A stretch of 64,000 nucleotides of DNA from Pseudorhodoferax sp. Leaf265 (GCF_001422365.1 NZ_LMMT01000019.1:1077-65076); one strand, 5' to 3'; numbered from the stretch's first letter, positions 17,761-27,376 are shown. The notes: generated by a model from the letters alone, not told the origin. A program made the numbers and translations.

Positions 17761-18930
17761 TTAGCGGATGCGACGAAGGATGCTCACGTAGTTGGCTACC
17801 GCGGATCCTCCCATGTTGAAGATGGCACCCGTTTCGGGCGCGGGGAGTTGGAACGTTCCGGCTTCGCCGCACAGCTGCATGGCGCCTATGACGTGCATCG
17901 AGACGCCGGTGGCGCCGATCGGGTGACCCTTGGCCTTCAGGCCGCCGGACGCATTGACGGGCAGCTTGCCCCCTGGGAACACGGTGCCGTCTTCAACGAC
18001 CGATGCGCCTTTGCCCGCAGTTGCTAGGCCCATGGCCTCGTACGAGAGAAGCTCCGCGATCGTGAAGCAGTCGTGCACTTCGGCGAACGAAAGGTCCGCA
18101 ACCGAGCAACCCGCTTGGGTGTACGCCTGTGCCCATGCACGTAGAGGTCCCTCGAAGTCAGTCAGGTTTGAGCGACGCGACATCGGCAGGTAGTCATTGA
18201 CGTGACTGCGCGCCTTGAACTCAACGGCCCGCGGGAAGTCGGCTGCCATGTCAGAGTTGACAATCAGCAAAGCTGCTGCGCCGTCGGAAATGAGGGAGCA
18301 ATCGGTCACCCTCAGTGGATCGGCCACGATGGGATTCTTGGCTGAGACCGTGTTGCAGAAGTCAAAGCCAAGGTCCTTCTTCATTTGGGCGTAGGGGTTG
18401 CGCACACCGTTGGCGTGGTTCTTGGCGGCGATTCGCGCCAAGGTTGTCGAGTGGTCTCCAAACTGCTCGAAGTACGCCTTCGCATACTTCGCAAATATCC
18501 CGGGAAACGTTAGGCCCAGATTGCCTTCCTCTTTGTGGTAGGAACAGCCACCCAGAATTGCCGCGACTTCGGCAGTTGAACGCCGAGTCATCAACTCCGC
18601 ACCCACCACCAATGCGGCCTTGATCCGGCCTGACTCAATGGCATCGCACGCAGAGTAGACCGCAGCGGCTCCGGATGCGCATGCGTTCTCCACGCGCGTT
18701 GAACCGGCCCAGCGCAAAGCTTGATCCGCCTGCAGGACGAGCGAAGAAGCAAAAATATCCGGAACGAATCCGCCGTTTAGGTTTCCCAACCAAATCCCGC
18801 CAACAAGGCTCGCGTCGATCTCGGCGTGGGCAATTGCTTGTGACGCCGCCGAAGCGATCAGGCTTTCAAGATCGTCTGTGACGTTCTTCCCAAATGGAAG
18901 GTGCGACCATCCAACAATACTGCAAGGCAT
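17761..18930 (-). CDS. Thiolase-family acetyl-CoA acetyltransferase (SCP-X type)
   Basis: Thiolase-fold enzyme of 389 aa. The nucleophile is Cys84 in VENACASGAAAV; the HDCF motif (AEVHDCFTIAE) and GHPIGATG loop complete the SCP-2/SCP-X-type active site. Such enzymes cleave 3-oxoacyl-CoA, including branched substrates, with CoA. Here it could finish the route acetoacetyl-CoA to two acetyl-CoA. The SCP-type motifs leave open a longer or branched 3-oxoacyl substrate. It is the second gene of the operon, 12 bp before bdhA. Confidence 0.9.
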   Translation of the reverse strand: MPCSIVGWSHLPFGKNVTDDLESLIASAASQAIAHAEIDASLVGGIWLGNLNGGFVPDIFASSLVLQADQALRWAGSTRVENACASGAAAVYSACDAIESGRIKAALVVGAELMTRRSTAEVAAILGGCSYHKEEGNLGLTFPGIFAKYAKAYFEQFGDHSTTLARIAAKNHANGVRNPYAQMKKDLGFDFCNTVSAKNPIVADPLRVTDCSLISDGAAALLIVNSDMAADFPRAVEFKARSHVNDYLPMSRRSNLTDFEGPLRAWAQAYTQAGCSVADLSFAEVHDCFTIAELLSYEAMGLATAGKGASVVEDGTVFPGGKLPVNASGGLKAKGHPIGATGVSMHVIGAMQLCGEAGTFQLPAPETGAIFNMGGSAVANYVSILRRIR

Positions 18931-18993
18931 ATCTATTCTCTCGAATTTCTGGAAACCGAACTCGCGGGATCAAGTACCCGCCGATTGATAGAC

Positions 18994-19299
18994 TCAGAAC
19001 GAGTGCTTATGCGCATCAGCAAGGAAGAGATTGGTCGTGGCCGACTTGAATCGCAGGACTGCAATCTCTTTATATTCTGGGCTCTCATAGAATTCCATCG
19101 CCTTATCCCGGCTGGAGAACTCGAGAACGAGAAACCGCGAGAAAGACAGCTCGCCTTCCAGACGCACCACCTCGTTGGTTGCGATGACAACTGACGCTTC
19201 AAACAGCTTTAGAAGAGGCTTTACCCGTGGCATATACCCGGAGTAGAAAGTTTCTGAATCGCTTACTATGATTTCAGCGACCATATAACACTTTGTCAT
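18994..19299 (-). CDS. DUF1330-family small protein
   Basis: A 101-aa protein starting MTKCYMVAEIIVSD, then SETFYSGY and a C-terminal FSSRDKAMEFYESPEY stretch. This is the ferredoxin-like alpha-beta pattern of DUF1330 (EthD/dimeric barrel class). These proteins often accompany catabolic operons, and their function is not settled. It is the first gene of the 11-gene operon, 63 bp before the thiolase. Codon use is less GC-rich than the following genes. Confidence 0.8.
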   Translation of the reverse strand: MTKCYMVAEIIVSDSETFYSGYMPRVKPLLKLFEASVVIATNEVVRLEGELSFSRFLVLEFSSRDKAMEFYESPEYKEIAVLRFKSATTNLFLADAHKHSF

Positions 19300-19819
19300 G
19301 GGCGAAATAGAGTGGACTAGCGCGTTGTTGAGAGGGCGAATGCATAGGACTGTGCAGGGTGCAAAGTCCGTCCGTGCGGATTGCAACGCCTTGGATGGCA
19401 CGGCAAACATCAGGCTACCGAAGTCGAGCACCTATGGTACTCGAAGATCTACTTTCAGTACCAATAGGGGTAATCCCTGACCTGCCCGGCCTTCAGGGCG
19501 CGCACGTTGGGTTGGGCCGGCCTGCGGCGACGGGCTGCTACTGAAGGGAGGGCTCTGACGAGGGCTGGCGGCGCATGCTCCGATTCGCATCGAAGCCACC
19601 GCGTCCTTGCGGCTTCTTGGTCAAGCAGCCAATTCGCGTCTCTTGATCATCCAAGATGCGTGTTCCCTTGGGTCCGGCAAGGCCGGTCAGCTCGAGCGGC
19701 TTGAGTCCCATAGCCATCTATGCTCGCTGCCCCAACACCAATGAGGACCCCGCCGTGCCTAGTCCTGCTCGGCAGGCAGTTTGTCACCCGCCGACAGGCA
19801 ACGGTCGGGGTGCGGAGTT
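19300..19819. other. Long intergenic/promoter region
   Basis: About 520 bp without a supported gene. It contains the leader of the DUF1330-led operon and a strong inverted repeat at 19431-19468. The rest shows nothing recognisable. Confidence 0.5.
19431..19468. promoter_or_regulatory. Inverted repeat, candidate TetR operator
   Basis: Left arm CCTATGGTACT and right arm AGTACCAATAGG are reverse complements apart from one extra base. The spacer is about 15 bases. It lies about 130-170 bp upstream of the DUF1330 start. The half-site AGTACC also occurs at 20447-20452, just upstream of the tetR-like gene. Confidence 0.45.
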
Positions 19820-20425
19820 CTAGGCACCGCTGCTTGAATCTCCAATTCTTTCAGATGGCCGCACGACCAATCCAAAAAGCAGGAGTTCCCATAGTTCTCT
19901 GAGACCTTGCTCGAACGAGACCTTCGATGCGACCCTAAAGTTCTCATCACGAAGGGCTCTGATCAGGAGCAAAGCGGATTCGCTTACGAACCGCACATTG
20001 TGTTTGACGAAAGTCGACGCAGCCATTTCCTCCACGAGAAAATTCTCAAGGGTCTGAATTCTCATGCGCTGATGCTCATCAAAGAGCTTCCTGCCCTGCT
20101 CATTGCTCTCAAGGTCGCTTAGGAACTTGGAAGACATGAGACCTGCCACCTTGGACCCATGGTTAAAGTAAGCGAGTACTTTTGCAGAGGCGTCGTTGGC
20201 TCTCGCCGCATCTGCCCAACCGGTCTCTCGCATGTCGCGCAAGGTGGACTCTGCAATCTTAAGGAAAAGCTCTTCCTTTGTGTCGGCAATCTCGTAAAGC
20301 CGCCTGCGCGAGCATTTCAGTCTCGAAGCGATTTGCCCCAGCGTGATGCCGCTGATACCCTCTTCGAGAATCAATGCCGTCAACTCCTGCCAGAATTCGT
20401 CACTTGGGGTGGATGGTCTCGGCAT
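19820..20425 (-). CDS. TetR-family transcriptional regulator
   Basis: A 201-aa regulator with an N-terminal helix-turn-helix (ISGITLGQIASRLKCSRRRLYEIADTKEELF, residues about 24-55) and a helical ligand-binding C-terminus. It lies upstream of, and in the same direction as, the 3-hydroxybutyrate-type operon. It is opposite the esterase gene. It probably represses one or both; the inverted repeat at 19431 and a half-site close to its own start support this. Base composition is less GC-rich than the catabolic genes. Confidence 0.88.
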   Translation of the reverse strand: MPRPSTPSDEFWQELTALILEEGISGITLGQIASRLKCSRRRLYEIADTKEELFLKIAESTLRDMRETGWADAARANDASAKVLAYFNHGSKVAGLMSSKFLSDLESNEQGRKLFDEHQRMRIQTLENFLVEEMAASTFVKHNVRFVSESALLLIRALRDENFRVASKVSFEQGLRELWELLLFGLVVRPSERIGDSSSGA

Positions 20426-20919
20426 TTTTTCGGTTCAATTGTTCAATGTCAGTACCGGTGATTTTCGCATGCGTCTTTGCGTTCTCTCGCGATGAACGGC
20501 GACTGTGGGCAGCTTTAGGGCTACGAGAAGGCCGCAGTAAAGATCGTAGCGATTGAAAGAGCACAACGGGAGCGGCAAGCGAGAACGGACTCTCATTCAT
20601 TTCGAGTACGAGCGAGGCGGCAGCTATGAGGGGGCAATCGCCCGGGACGTCGCGCGTCACCCAGGAGCCACTGACGTAGGCGACGGGATTGGCCGCGGCG
20701 CTTCCTCTCGCGCGGTCTGCTCACTGGGCGTAGTCATGCGGACGAGTACGTTCCTAGGGGTTTACACTGAATGGTACCCAATGACGTTGACGCGGTACCT
20801 TAGCGAATGTCTAATCCGCGTGCCGGTCAATTTCGGGTTCGGTCATGCGTCACTGTTGTCGCGGCGTGTGACCTTTGGCTGGAGAACGGTCAGCGACATA
20901 TCCAACTCGTGCATCGACT
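20426..20919. other. Divergent intergenic region between tetR-like gene and esterase
   Basis: About 490 bp without a supported gene. An AGTACC half-site lies at 20447-20452. Two GGTACC hexamers lie near 20773 and 20793, 130-150 bp before the esterase start. These may be regulator sites; no promoter hexamers are obvious. Confidence 0.35.
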
Positions 20920-22527
20920 ATGAAATTTAAAACGCAAACCCTCTGCATGTTGACCGTCGCCCTCGCGATGTCCGCATGCGGAGGCGGAGACAACGAGAGC
21001 GAAGCTCCAGTCCAAAATGCCGAAGCGCGATGCGCTGCTTTGGCAAAGGCTGCATATCCAGATGCGGTGTTATCTACCGTTGAATATCGGCCGGCGGGTG
21101 GATTCACAACGCCTGACGGCGTTACCGCCATTGAGGGACTACCTGAATTCTGCCGCGTAGCCGCAAGCTTAAGGCCATCTTCAGACAGCGACATCCGCGT
21201 CGAGGTCTGGTTGCCCACGGCCGGCTGGAATGGAAAGTTCTTAGGGCTTGGCAATGGAGGCTTTGCTGGGGCCCTCGACTACCGAGAACTGGCGGCGGGC
21301 CTTAACAGAGGATTTGCCGTCGCGCACACCGATATGGGGACGGCGCCGGCCGCATCCCAAGGAGGAGCCGTATTGATCGGCCACCCCGAAAAATGGATTG
21401 ATTGGGGTTACCGCTCCACGCATCTCATGACAACGTTTGCCAAATGGGCAACGGCCGAAGTGCTTGATTCCGCACCCAAGCGGTCCTACTTCATCGGCTG
21501 CTCGACTGGTGGAGGCCAAGGAATCAGCGAGGCAACACGTTACCCGGATGACTACGACGGAATCGTTTCCGGCGCACCCGTTCCATCGCGCGTGGGAACG
21601 CACGTGGGCATCGGAACCAAATGGGTCGGCTTCCGGGAAGATTCCGCGCCTTTGAAATCAGTGCTGACGGCCCCAAAGCTGGACCTGCTGCATCGCTCCG
21701 TGCTTGCGTCCTGCGACGCATTGGACGGCGTGTCCGATGGGCTGGTGGCGCGCCCGGACCTTTGCAACTTTAATCCGGCCGTGCTCCAGTGTTCGGCCTC
21801 AGGTAGCACAGACTGCTTGACCTCAGTGGAACTAGCTGCGGTCGAGAAGGCATACGCCCCTGTTCGCCATGTCAATGGGCAGGAGATTTTTCCAGGTCTG
21901 GAGAAGGGCTCTGAAGACCAATGGTTGGCGTATACCTTCGACCTCTTCTCACATGCGCCATTTTCTGACCTGTTCCAATGGGTATTGGGACCGTCATTCG
22001 ATTTCAGAGATTTCAACTACGGCTCTGATATGGACTTGGTGGACAGCGTCGTCGGCCCCGTCGTCAACAACAACAATCCGGACATGCGCGCCTTCAAAGC
22101 TCGCGGGGGGAAGTTTCTCGCCTATCAGGGGCTCTCGGATGTTCTTATTCCCCCTGGCTCGATTCACCAATACCTTCGACAGGTCGAGTCCACAACAACT
22201 GGTACAGATACGTTTGTCCGTCTGTTTGAAGCGCCCGGCATGTCGCACTGCGCCGGAGGGGCTGGACCGAATATGTTCGGGAACAGCTTGTCCGGAGCCA
22301 CAGTGGATGCCAAAGACCCCTCGCGAGACCTGATTGCAGCGTTGGATAAGTGGGTAGAAACGGGTGTCGCGCCGGAACGCATTGTTGCCACCAAAAAAGC
22401 TGGTGACGCTCCAGAAGGAGACGTCGTTCGAACTTTGCCGCTGTGCGCCTACCCTAACGTCGCACGGTTCTCGGGCGTCGGCGATCCGAACCTTGAGGCA
22501 AGCTACGCGTGCGGTCCGCGCCAGTGA
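20920..22527 (+). CDS. Tannase/feruloyl-esterase-family lipoprotein
   Basis: Exported hydrolase of about 535 aa. A lipobox-like signal (LAMSAC, Cys20) suggests attachment to the outer membrane or periplasmic face. The nucleophile is Ser195 in FIGCSTGGGQG; the late Asp (SDVLIPP) and His (GMSHCAGG) complete the triad typical of tannases, feruloyl esterases and MHETase. Several cysteines could form the family disulfides, including the pair around the active site. It would release an acid from an ester outside the cytoplasm. Its place across from the TetR gene links it to the neighbouring importer and 3-hydroxybutyrate operon. The natural ester is unknown. Confidence 0.88.
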   Translation: MKFKTQTLCMLTVALAMSACGGGDNESEAPVQNAEARCAALAKAAYPDAVLSTVEYRPAGGFTTPDGVTAIEGLPEFCRVAASLRPSSDSDIRVEVWLPTAGWNGKFLGLGNGGFAGALDYRELAAGLNRGFAVAHTDMGTAPAASQGGAVLIGHPEKWIDWGYRSTHLMTTFAKWATAEVLDSAPKRSYFIGCSTGGGQGISEATRYPDDYDGIVSGAPVPSRVGTHVGIGTKWVGFREDSAPLKSVLTAPKLDLLHRSVLASCDALDGVSDGLVARPDLCNFNPAVLQCSASGSTDCLTSVELAAVEKAYAPVRHVNGQEIFPGLEKGSEDQWLAYTFDLFSHAPFSDLFQWVLGPSFDFRDFNYGSDMDLVDSVVGPVVNNNNPDMRAFKARGGKFLAYQGLSDVLIPPGSIHQYLRQVESTTTGTDTFVRLFEAPGMSHCAGGAGPNMFGNSLSGATVDAKDPSRDLIAALDKWVETGVAPERIVATKKAGDAPEGDVVRTLPLCAYPNVARFSGVGDPNLEASYACGPRQ

Positions 22528-23036
22528 TGTCACAACGGAGTACCGCCGAACGATCATCTCCTTAGGGTGACTCAACGCGCAGGACAACGGTGCGACAAAG
22601 CGGCGCACCGGTGCCCAAGGAAGCGCGATCGACACCGTATGAACGGCTCACGGTGTCCTTCAGCGCTCCCGTCAGAAAGCGTCGACCAAGAGCTCGAGAG
22701 CTCGAGCGTTGGCGTAAGGAGTTACTTAAGATTCGGGGCGACAGGACTGCCTGCCGCCCCGCAAGGTGGCCAGGTAGAGCGTCCCGCCGGAGTGTGCGGC
22801 TGGCCTGCGCCTTGGGTCGCTGTCGCGATACACCAACTCCGGAGCCAATTGGCCACCTGGCCACGTATCTCGGCCCTGCTCCACCTCGCAGACTGGCTCG
22901 TCGTGCAATCTGACGAGGTCGAGACTCCATGGCGCCCCTCTCAGGCAGTTGTTCTGAATGCGACGCAACGTTCACGCAATGCAGACGAATAGCATGTCGC
23001 GTCAACGTGCGAAGCAAACCAATCGGAAGGGCGACG
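22528..23036. other. Gene-free stretch
   Basis: About 510 bp with only incoherent frames on either strand. No IS, tRNA or repeat was recognised. Confidence 0.4.
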
Positions 23037-23339
23037 ATGAAGTCCATGGCAATTTCACTGTGTCTAGGCCTTGCGCTGTGTGGATGCGCTGCGAACCGTC
23101 ACGAAAAGCATGCTGCCGTTCGTGGCGCTCTGCTTGGTGCGGCGGGAGGCGCCATCATCAGCTCGGTCGCGGGCGGAGATCCTGTCGCGGGCGCCGCAGT
23201 GGGCGCGGCGGGCGGTGCCGCTCTTGGCATGATCACTGCTGACGGAAAGCCGAGGAGAGTGAGCCGAGATCAGTATGGGCGGTCCTACTGGGTCGATGAC
23301 CACGGTCGCTGGCGGTACGTTTCAGAGCATCGGCGCTAA
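23037..23339 (+). CDS. Glycine-zipper lipoprotein
   Basis: A 100-aa lipoprotein with lipobox LALCGC (Cys17). It is followed by a glycine-zipper domain of alternating GAAGG/GAA repeats (residues 30-65) and a short Arg/Tyr-rich tail (YGRSYWVDDHGRWRYV). Small proteins of this type sit in the outer membrane; several influence envelope stress responses. The start at 23037 is the ATG that gives the signal peptide. It converges on a two-component system about 420 bp away, which might sense the envelope. Confidence 0.8.
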   Translation: MKSMAISLCLGLALCGCAANRHEKHAAVRGALLGAAGGAIISSVAGGDPVAGAAVGAAGGAALGMITADGKPRRVSRDQYGRSYWVDDHGRWRYVSEHRR

Positions 23340-23761
23340 GCTATGTGCCGTAGAGAATCCCGAAGTGGTCATGTTTCCCACGTGGCCCTTACCCGCGATC
23401 AAACCCTCTGCTGCATTCATACACTATCGAGGACCGTTTCTTCGTTCCCCCCTGAGCGTTGTCGAGAGAAATCTCTACCCGAGGCAATGCCGCTTTCCGT
23501 CCGGAGTGCCGGTGGTGCGGTGGCATCGCCATCACCAGTCGGAACCACATGGGACTGGGTCCTACATGACCTTGAAGAGGAAACGGAAGAGTGCAACGCA
23601 ATGAACTGGCTGATTGCCTTTGCGGGCATTGCGATCGCTAGCCTTTGCCTTCTCTTCTTCGTAAGCTGAACATAACCCCGTCGCCGCACTCATGTGGGAA
23701 GTAGGTACGAAGCCTCTGCGAAGCAATTGGCTTGATGAGATCGGCGCAACCGTTCAGCCTT
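23340..23761. other. Intergenic region with a possible 22-codon membrane peptide
   Basis: Mostly uninformative. A short frame at 23601-23669 encodes MNWLIAFAGIAIASLCLLFFVS, a single hydrophobic helix preceded by a GGAAGAG-like stretch. It could be a small membrane peptide or chance. Confidence 0.25.
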
Positions 23762-25114
23762 TTATCTGACCGCCTGGAAAGCGAGAGCGCCCAACTCCAA
23801 ACGGATAAGCGCTCCGCCCCTGGGCGTTGTCCCCACCTTCAGCCGACCGCCGTGCAGACGCGCAATCTCTGACACTAGGTGCAGTCCGAGGCCAGCTCCG
23901 CGGCCCTTCGGGGATCCCCGACGGAAGGCCTCAACCACACGTGCGCGATCTGCGAGAGGAATGCCCGGCCCAGTGTCTGTGACCTCAATGGCATTCCCGT
24001 GCAAGAGAGCTACGTTTATCGAACATCCTTTGCCGCCATGTTCGATGGCATTCTGAACAAGGTTCGAAAGCGCCCTTTCGATTGCCAGCCTATCAGCTTG
24101 AAGCTCCTGAGACCGTTCAGCAGCGAAGCTAAGTACGCATTCGTTCGCGATCGCCAGAGGCGCAAGATCCGCCACGACTTGCTCGCACAGTGCGCGAAGG
24201 TCAACCGTTTCGCAGTGAGCCGATCCGGCACGAAGACGCTGCAAGTCCAAGAGATGTTCTGCCATGATTCCTAAACGTAGCGACGCACGAAGAAGTGCCG
24301 ACTTTTCTGCGCATTCGGGTATCGACTCGGCCAGCAAGCGCACGGTAGCGATCGGCGTTCTCAACTCGTGAGCGGCCCCTGCGAGGAAGCGTTCCTGGCG
24401 ATCGTAGCCTTCGCTCAGGCGGTCCAACGCGCGATTTGCCGCTTGGACAAGAGGCAGCACCTCAGAAGGAACCGCCTGCAGTGGCAAGCGGGTGTCTCTG
24501 CGCCCGATGTCTATACTTTCAGCTCGCTCCGCCGCTCGCATGACGCCTGCCAGACCGCGTTTCACGACCCAGGGGACCGCGAAGATGAATCCAATGCTTG
24601 TGAACAGCGCCATCGGCGCCATCAGAAAGAGGTAGGCCAACAACGCCCCTCGCAGCATATCCATCGTCAAGAGTGGCGCACCCGTCTTGACGATCACGTT
24701 CACACGCCCTGCCGGCGTATCCAGACGCTCAAACCGGGCTTGAGGACGACCGTTTGGCTCGACCAGATCGAGTGCTGTCCGATCGGCGCCGTCAAGCACC
24801 GTCACCAGTTTCACATACCGGTCAGGAACGTTTCCATAGACAAGGCGCTCGTTCCCATCATCGGCCACAAACCACCATCCTGGTGCGGAGCGAAGGCCGC
24901 TAGTCGAGGGAACTTCGGCAAGCCGCAGTCCGCCGTCGGGGGAGCGCTGCAGCGTTCGAGATAGTATGGAGGTACTGCGATCGCCTTCACTGTCGATGAA
25001 GCCGACTTTGGCCCAGATAACGCCAAGAAACAAAAACAGAGCCGAGATGCTCACGGCAATCTGCAGACAGATCAACTGTCGAACCAACTTCCAACGTAGA
25101 GAGGAGAACTTCAT
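23762..25114 (-). CDS. Sensor histidine kinase
   Basis: Inner-membrane sensor of 450 aa. Two membrane helices (about 12-34 and 155-180) flank a periplasmic domain of roughly 120 residues. A HAMP linker follows, then the phospho-acceptor His249 in AGAAHELRTPIA. The ATPase boxes are NLVQNAIEHG (N), DTGPGIP (G1) and RGAGLGLHLV (G2). Its ATG follows the stop of the regulator gene with no gap, so the two are co-translated. The signal is unknown; the nearby glycine-zipper lipoprotein hints at the envelope. Confidence 0.92.
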   Translation of the reverse strand: MKFSSLRWKLVRQLICLQIAVSISALFLFLGVIWAKVGFIDSEGDRSTSILSRTLQRSPDGGLRLAEVPSTSGLRSAPGWWFVADDGNERLVYGNVPDRYVKLVTVLDGADRTALDLVEPNGRPQARFERLDTPAGRVNVIVKTGAPLLTMDMLRGALLAYLFLMAPMALFTSIGFIFAVPWVVKRGLAGVMRAAERAESIDIGRRDTRLPLQAVPSEVLPLVQAANRALDRLSEGYDRQERFLAGAAHELRTPIATVRLLAESIPECAEKSALLRASLRLGIMAEHLLDLQRLRAGSAHCETVDLRALCEQVVADLAPLAIANECVLSFAAERSQELQADRLAIERALSNLVQNAIEHGGKGCSINVALLHGNAIEVTDTGPGIPLADRARVVEAFRRGSPKGRGAGLGLHLVSEIARLHGGRLKVGTTPRGGALIRLELGALAFQAVR

Positions 25115-25792
25115 TCAGCGCGAGACTGAGCGGAGTAAGTAGCCCACACCCCGGATGGAGTGAATCTCGACCCCGGACGACAGTTCTTCGAGCTTGGCAC
25201 GGAGACGGGACACGTGGGCATCCAACGTATTCGATCGAATCTCCTCGCTTTCACCAAAGACGCGCGACAAAAGGAGGCCACGCAGCACGGTTCTTCCCCG
25301 GTGCTGCATCAACGTCTCTAGCACCAACAGCTCCCGACGCGGAAGCGCCAGCGCAATGCCGTTCGAAACCACCTGTCTTGTTTCCGGATTCCAAGACAAG
25401 TGTCCCGCCACGACTGGAGGGCGGCTTCGCAAGGCCGGCCGGCGGACAAGAGCCCGCAACCGCGCCAAAAGCTCGTCAATCGCAAAGGGCTTGGCAAGGT
25501 AGTCGTCCGCTCCGTGATCCAAGCTGCGCACGCGGTCAGCGACATCGCTCATTGCCGTCAGCACCAAGACAGGCACGGCGATGGATGCGCTCTTCAAAGT
25601 ACTGACGAGATCGAGGCCATCTCCGTCAGGCAATCCTCGGTCAAGCACGATGACATCATGACTTCCCTCAAGGGCAAGCAACTCGGCCTCAGCCAAGGAC
25701 GATGCGAGGTCGACGACCCATTGTTGCCTGCGCAGCGAAGAAGCGATGACCTGGGCGAGGTCGGCCTCGTCCTCAACCACTAGGATTTTCAC
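25115..25792 (-). CDS. OmpR-family response regulator
   Basis: A 225-aa regulator with an N-terminal receiver: acidic pair E7/D8, phospho-acceptor Asp51 (VIVLDRGLP), Thr79 and Lys101 (AKPF). A C-terminal winged-helix domain (SNTLDAHVSRLRAKLEE, RGVGYLLR) follows. It is the first gene of the pair and partners the kinase at 23762. Its targets are not visible in the window. Confidence 0.93.
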   Translation of the reverse strand: MKILVVEDEADLAQVIASSLRRQQWVVDLASSLAEAELLALEGSHDVIVLDRGLPDGDGLDLVSTLKSASIAVPVLVLTAMSDVADRVRSLDHGADDYLAKPFAIDELLARLRALVRRPALRSRPPVVAGHLSWNPETRQVVSNGIALALPRRELLVLETLMQHRGRTVLRGLLLSRVFGESEEIRSNTLDAHVSRLRAKLEELSSGVEIHSIRGVGYLLRSVSR

Positions 25793-26583
25793 GCAGCGAT
25801 TCTAGAAGGGAGCGCCGACATGGATCCGCAACGTTCGCGCAATGATCTGCTTGCGGTCACAACCTGTGGCAGTCTTAGCGCTCCGAACCCTTGAATTGGC
25901 TCACGCCCGGTAATCAGGGCCTTGAGATCGGTCGTGTTCCAAGAGGTCGCTCTGTTGCTGAGCCGGACACCGGCGGAACAAGGTCGTGCCGCGCGATTCG
26001 ACGCGGAACCGGTTGAACACGACGCTCTCGGCGTCTGCTGGACAGCATTGGCCCACTTGCGTTGAATCTGGCGAAGAGACGCTCCGGGTGTCCCTGGGAG
26101 ATCAGCGATCCTGATGGCGATGCGCTGGAAAATGCGAGCGGGTGACCTCGCAGGCGCGAGCGCCCCGCCATAACGGGACCGGAAAGATGCGGTCGCAAAC
26201 ATTGTCGGTCTCTGAGCGGCTTGGCAAAGCGCCCGACGTCCTCACGCTGGTCGATCTCGGCGTTGAGCCCTGTACTCGTGGAATGGCGTCTGCGACGGCC
26301 GTCAGGACTTATTCATGTTGCGCTATAGCGCTCGGCCGGCGTGCTGCCGCCGGTCGTTCGGAGTGCTCAAAAGAGGGTGTCCCCGACTCCACGCTGGTTC
26401 CACTAGTCCACTCAACCGTGGCATTCGTCAGTTCATAGCCGAGTATGCAAGGGACAGCGGCCGTGTGCTCGAGCGGAGCAACATCCGGAGGGAGGGACAT
26501 CCAATGACTTGCTCGGAATGGACTGCGCCGACGAAGGGCTGGACTCCTCAAATGCCGCATAGGACTGTCACATCAGCGAACTG
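25793..26583. other. Gene-poor stretch of about 790 bp
   Basis: Frames here are incoherent on both strands and no known domain is seen. It lies at the junction between the two-component pair and the GntR gene. It may be a decayed gene or insertion site, but nothing is identifiable. Confidence 0.35.
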
Positions 26584-27276
26584 CTAAACCATCGCACGGC
26601 TGAGAGCGTTCTCAGCGTTTCGCTGAGTGCTTAGGATGTGTTCCGAAAGCAAAGCACACGACGTCTCGATGTCCCGCTTCAATGTCGCGTCCATGATCCG
26701 ACGATGCTCACTCGACTTGCGCCTTGCCGCTTGGCGATGGCGCGCCGAGAAGCGCCTGTAGCGCTCAGCCTGGTCGAAAAGGCTAGCACTCCAGCGCCGC
26801 TGCCGTTCCGAGGGGCATGCCGCCAACAGCGACAGGTGAAAGGCGCGGTGGACGGCGCTCCATTCCTCGTCAAGCACTTGCGGCGCATCAGTGAGCCTGG
26901 ACTCGACCTTCTCCAACCGGTGGAAGGCCGAGACGATTCCGGCTTCCCAGGCATCGTCGCCGGAACCGATCGACCCGCGCAATGCCTCGACATCCAACAT
27001 CAACCGCATGTGCGTTATGTCTCTTAGATCTTCCAAAGACAGCGCCGCGACACGAAACCCTCTCCGCTCATCGGCGCGAACAATGCCTTCCTGTGCCAAC
27101 CTGCTTAGCGCTTCACGCAGCGGGCTGCTAGAGAACCCATAGTGACGTTGCAGCTCGTCAAGCTTAAGTTTTCCTCCAGGGACAAATACGCCGGAAAGCA
27201 CGTCATGGCGCAGGCTTCGGAACGCCTGTTCCGTCAGAGGAGCGCTGTTGTCAGTAGGAATGGTCAAAGCGGTCAC
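26584..27276 (-). CDS. GntR-family regulator with FCD domain
   Basis: A 230-aa regulator with an N-terminal winged helix (residues about 15-80, DELQRHYGFSSSPLREALSRLAQEGIV) and a helical FCD effector domain. The FCD has His residues (HRAFH, EHRRIM, EHIL) that usually bind a metal and a carboxylate ligand. The start is GTG with no clear Shine-Dalgarno. It is divergent from the FAH-led operon, and candidate operators carry TTGTGCATAA. The same box recurs at the monooxygenase locus 20 kb away, so this protein probably controls both. Confidence 0.9.
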   Translation of the reverse strand: MTALTIPTDNSAPLTEQAFRSLRHDVLSGVFVPGGKLKLDELQRHYGFSSSPLREALSRLAQEGIVRADERRGFRVAALSLEDLRDITHMRLMLDVEALRGSIGSGDDAWEAGIVSAFHRLEKVESRLTDAPQVLDEEWSAVHRAFHLSLLAACPSERQRRWSASLFDQAERYRRFSARHRQAARRKSSEHRRIMDATLKRDIETSCALLSEHILSTQRNAENALSRAMV

Positions 27277-27376
27277 GGGCCAATTCTACGCACCACACAG
27301 GTTTTGTGCTTGTCACCTCGGTATTGCATCGATCAGGGAAAACGAGCAGAACTCTGTTCTTGTGCCCAATTCTCCG

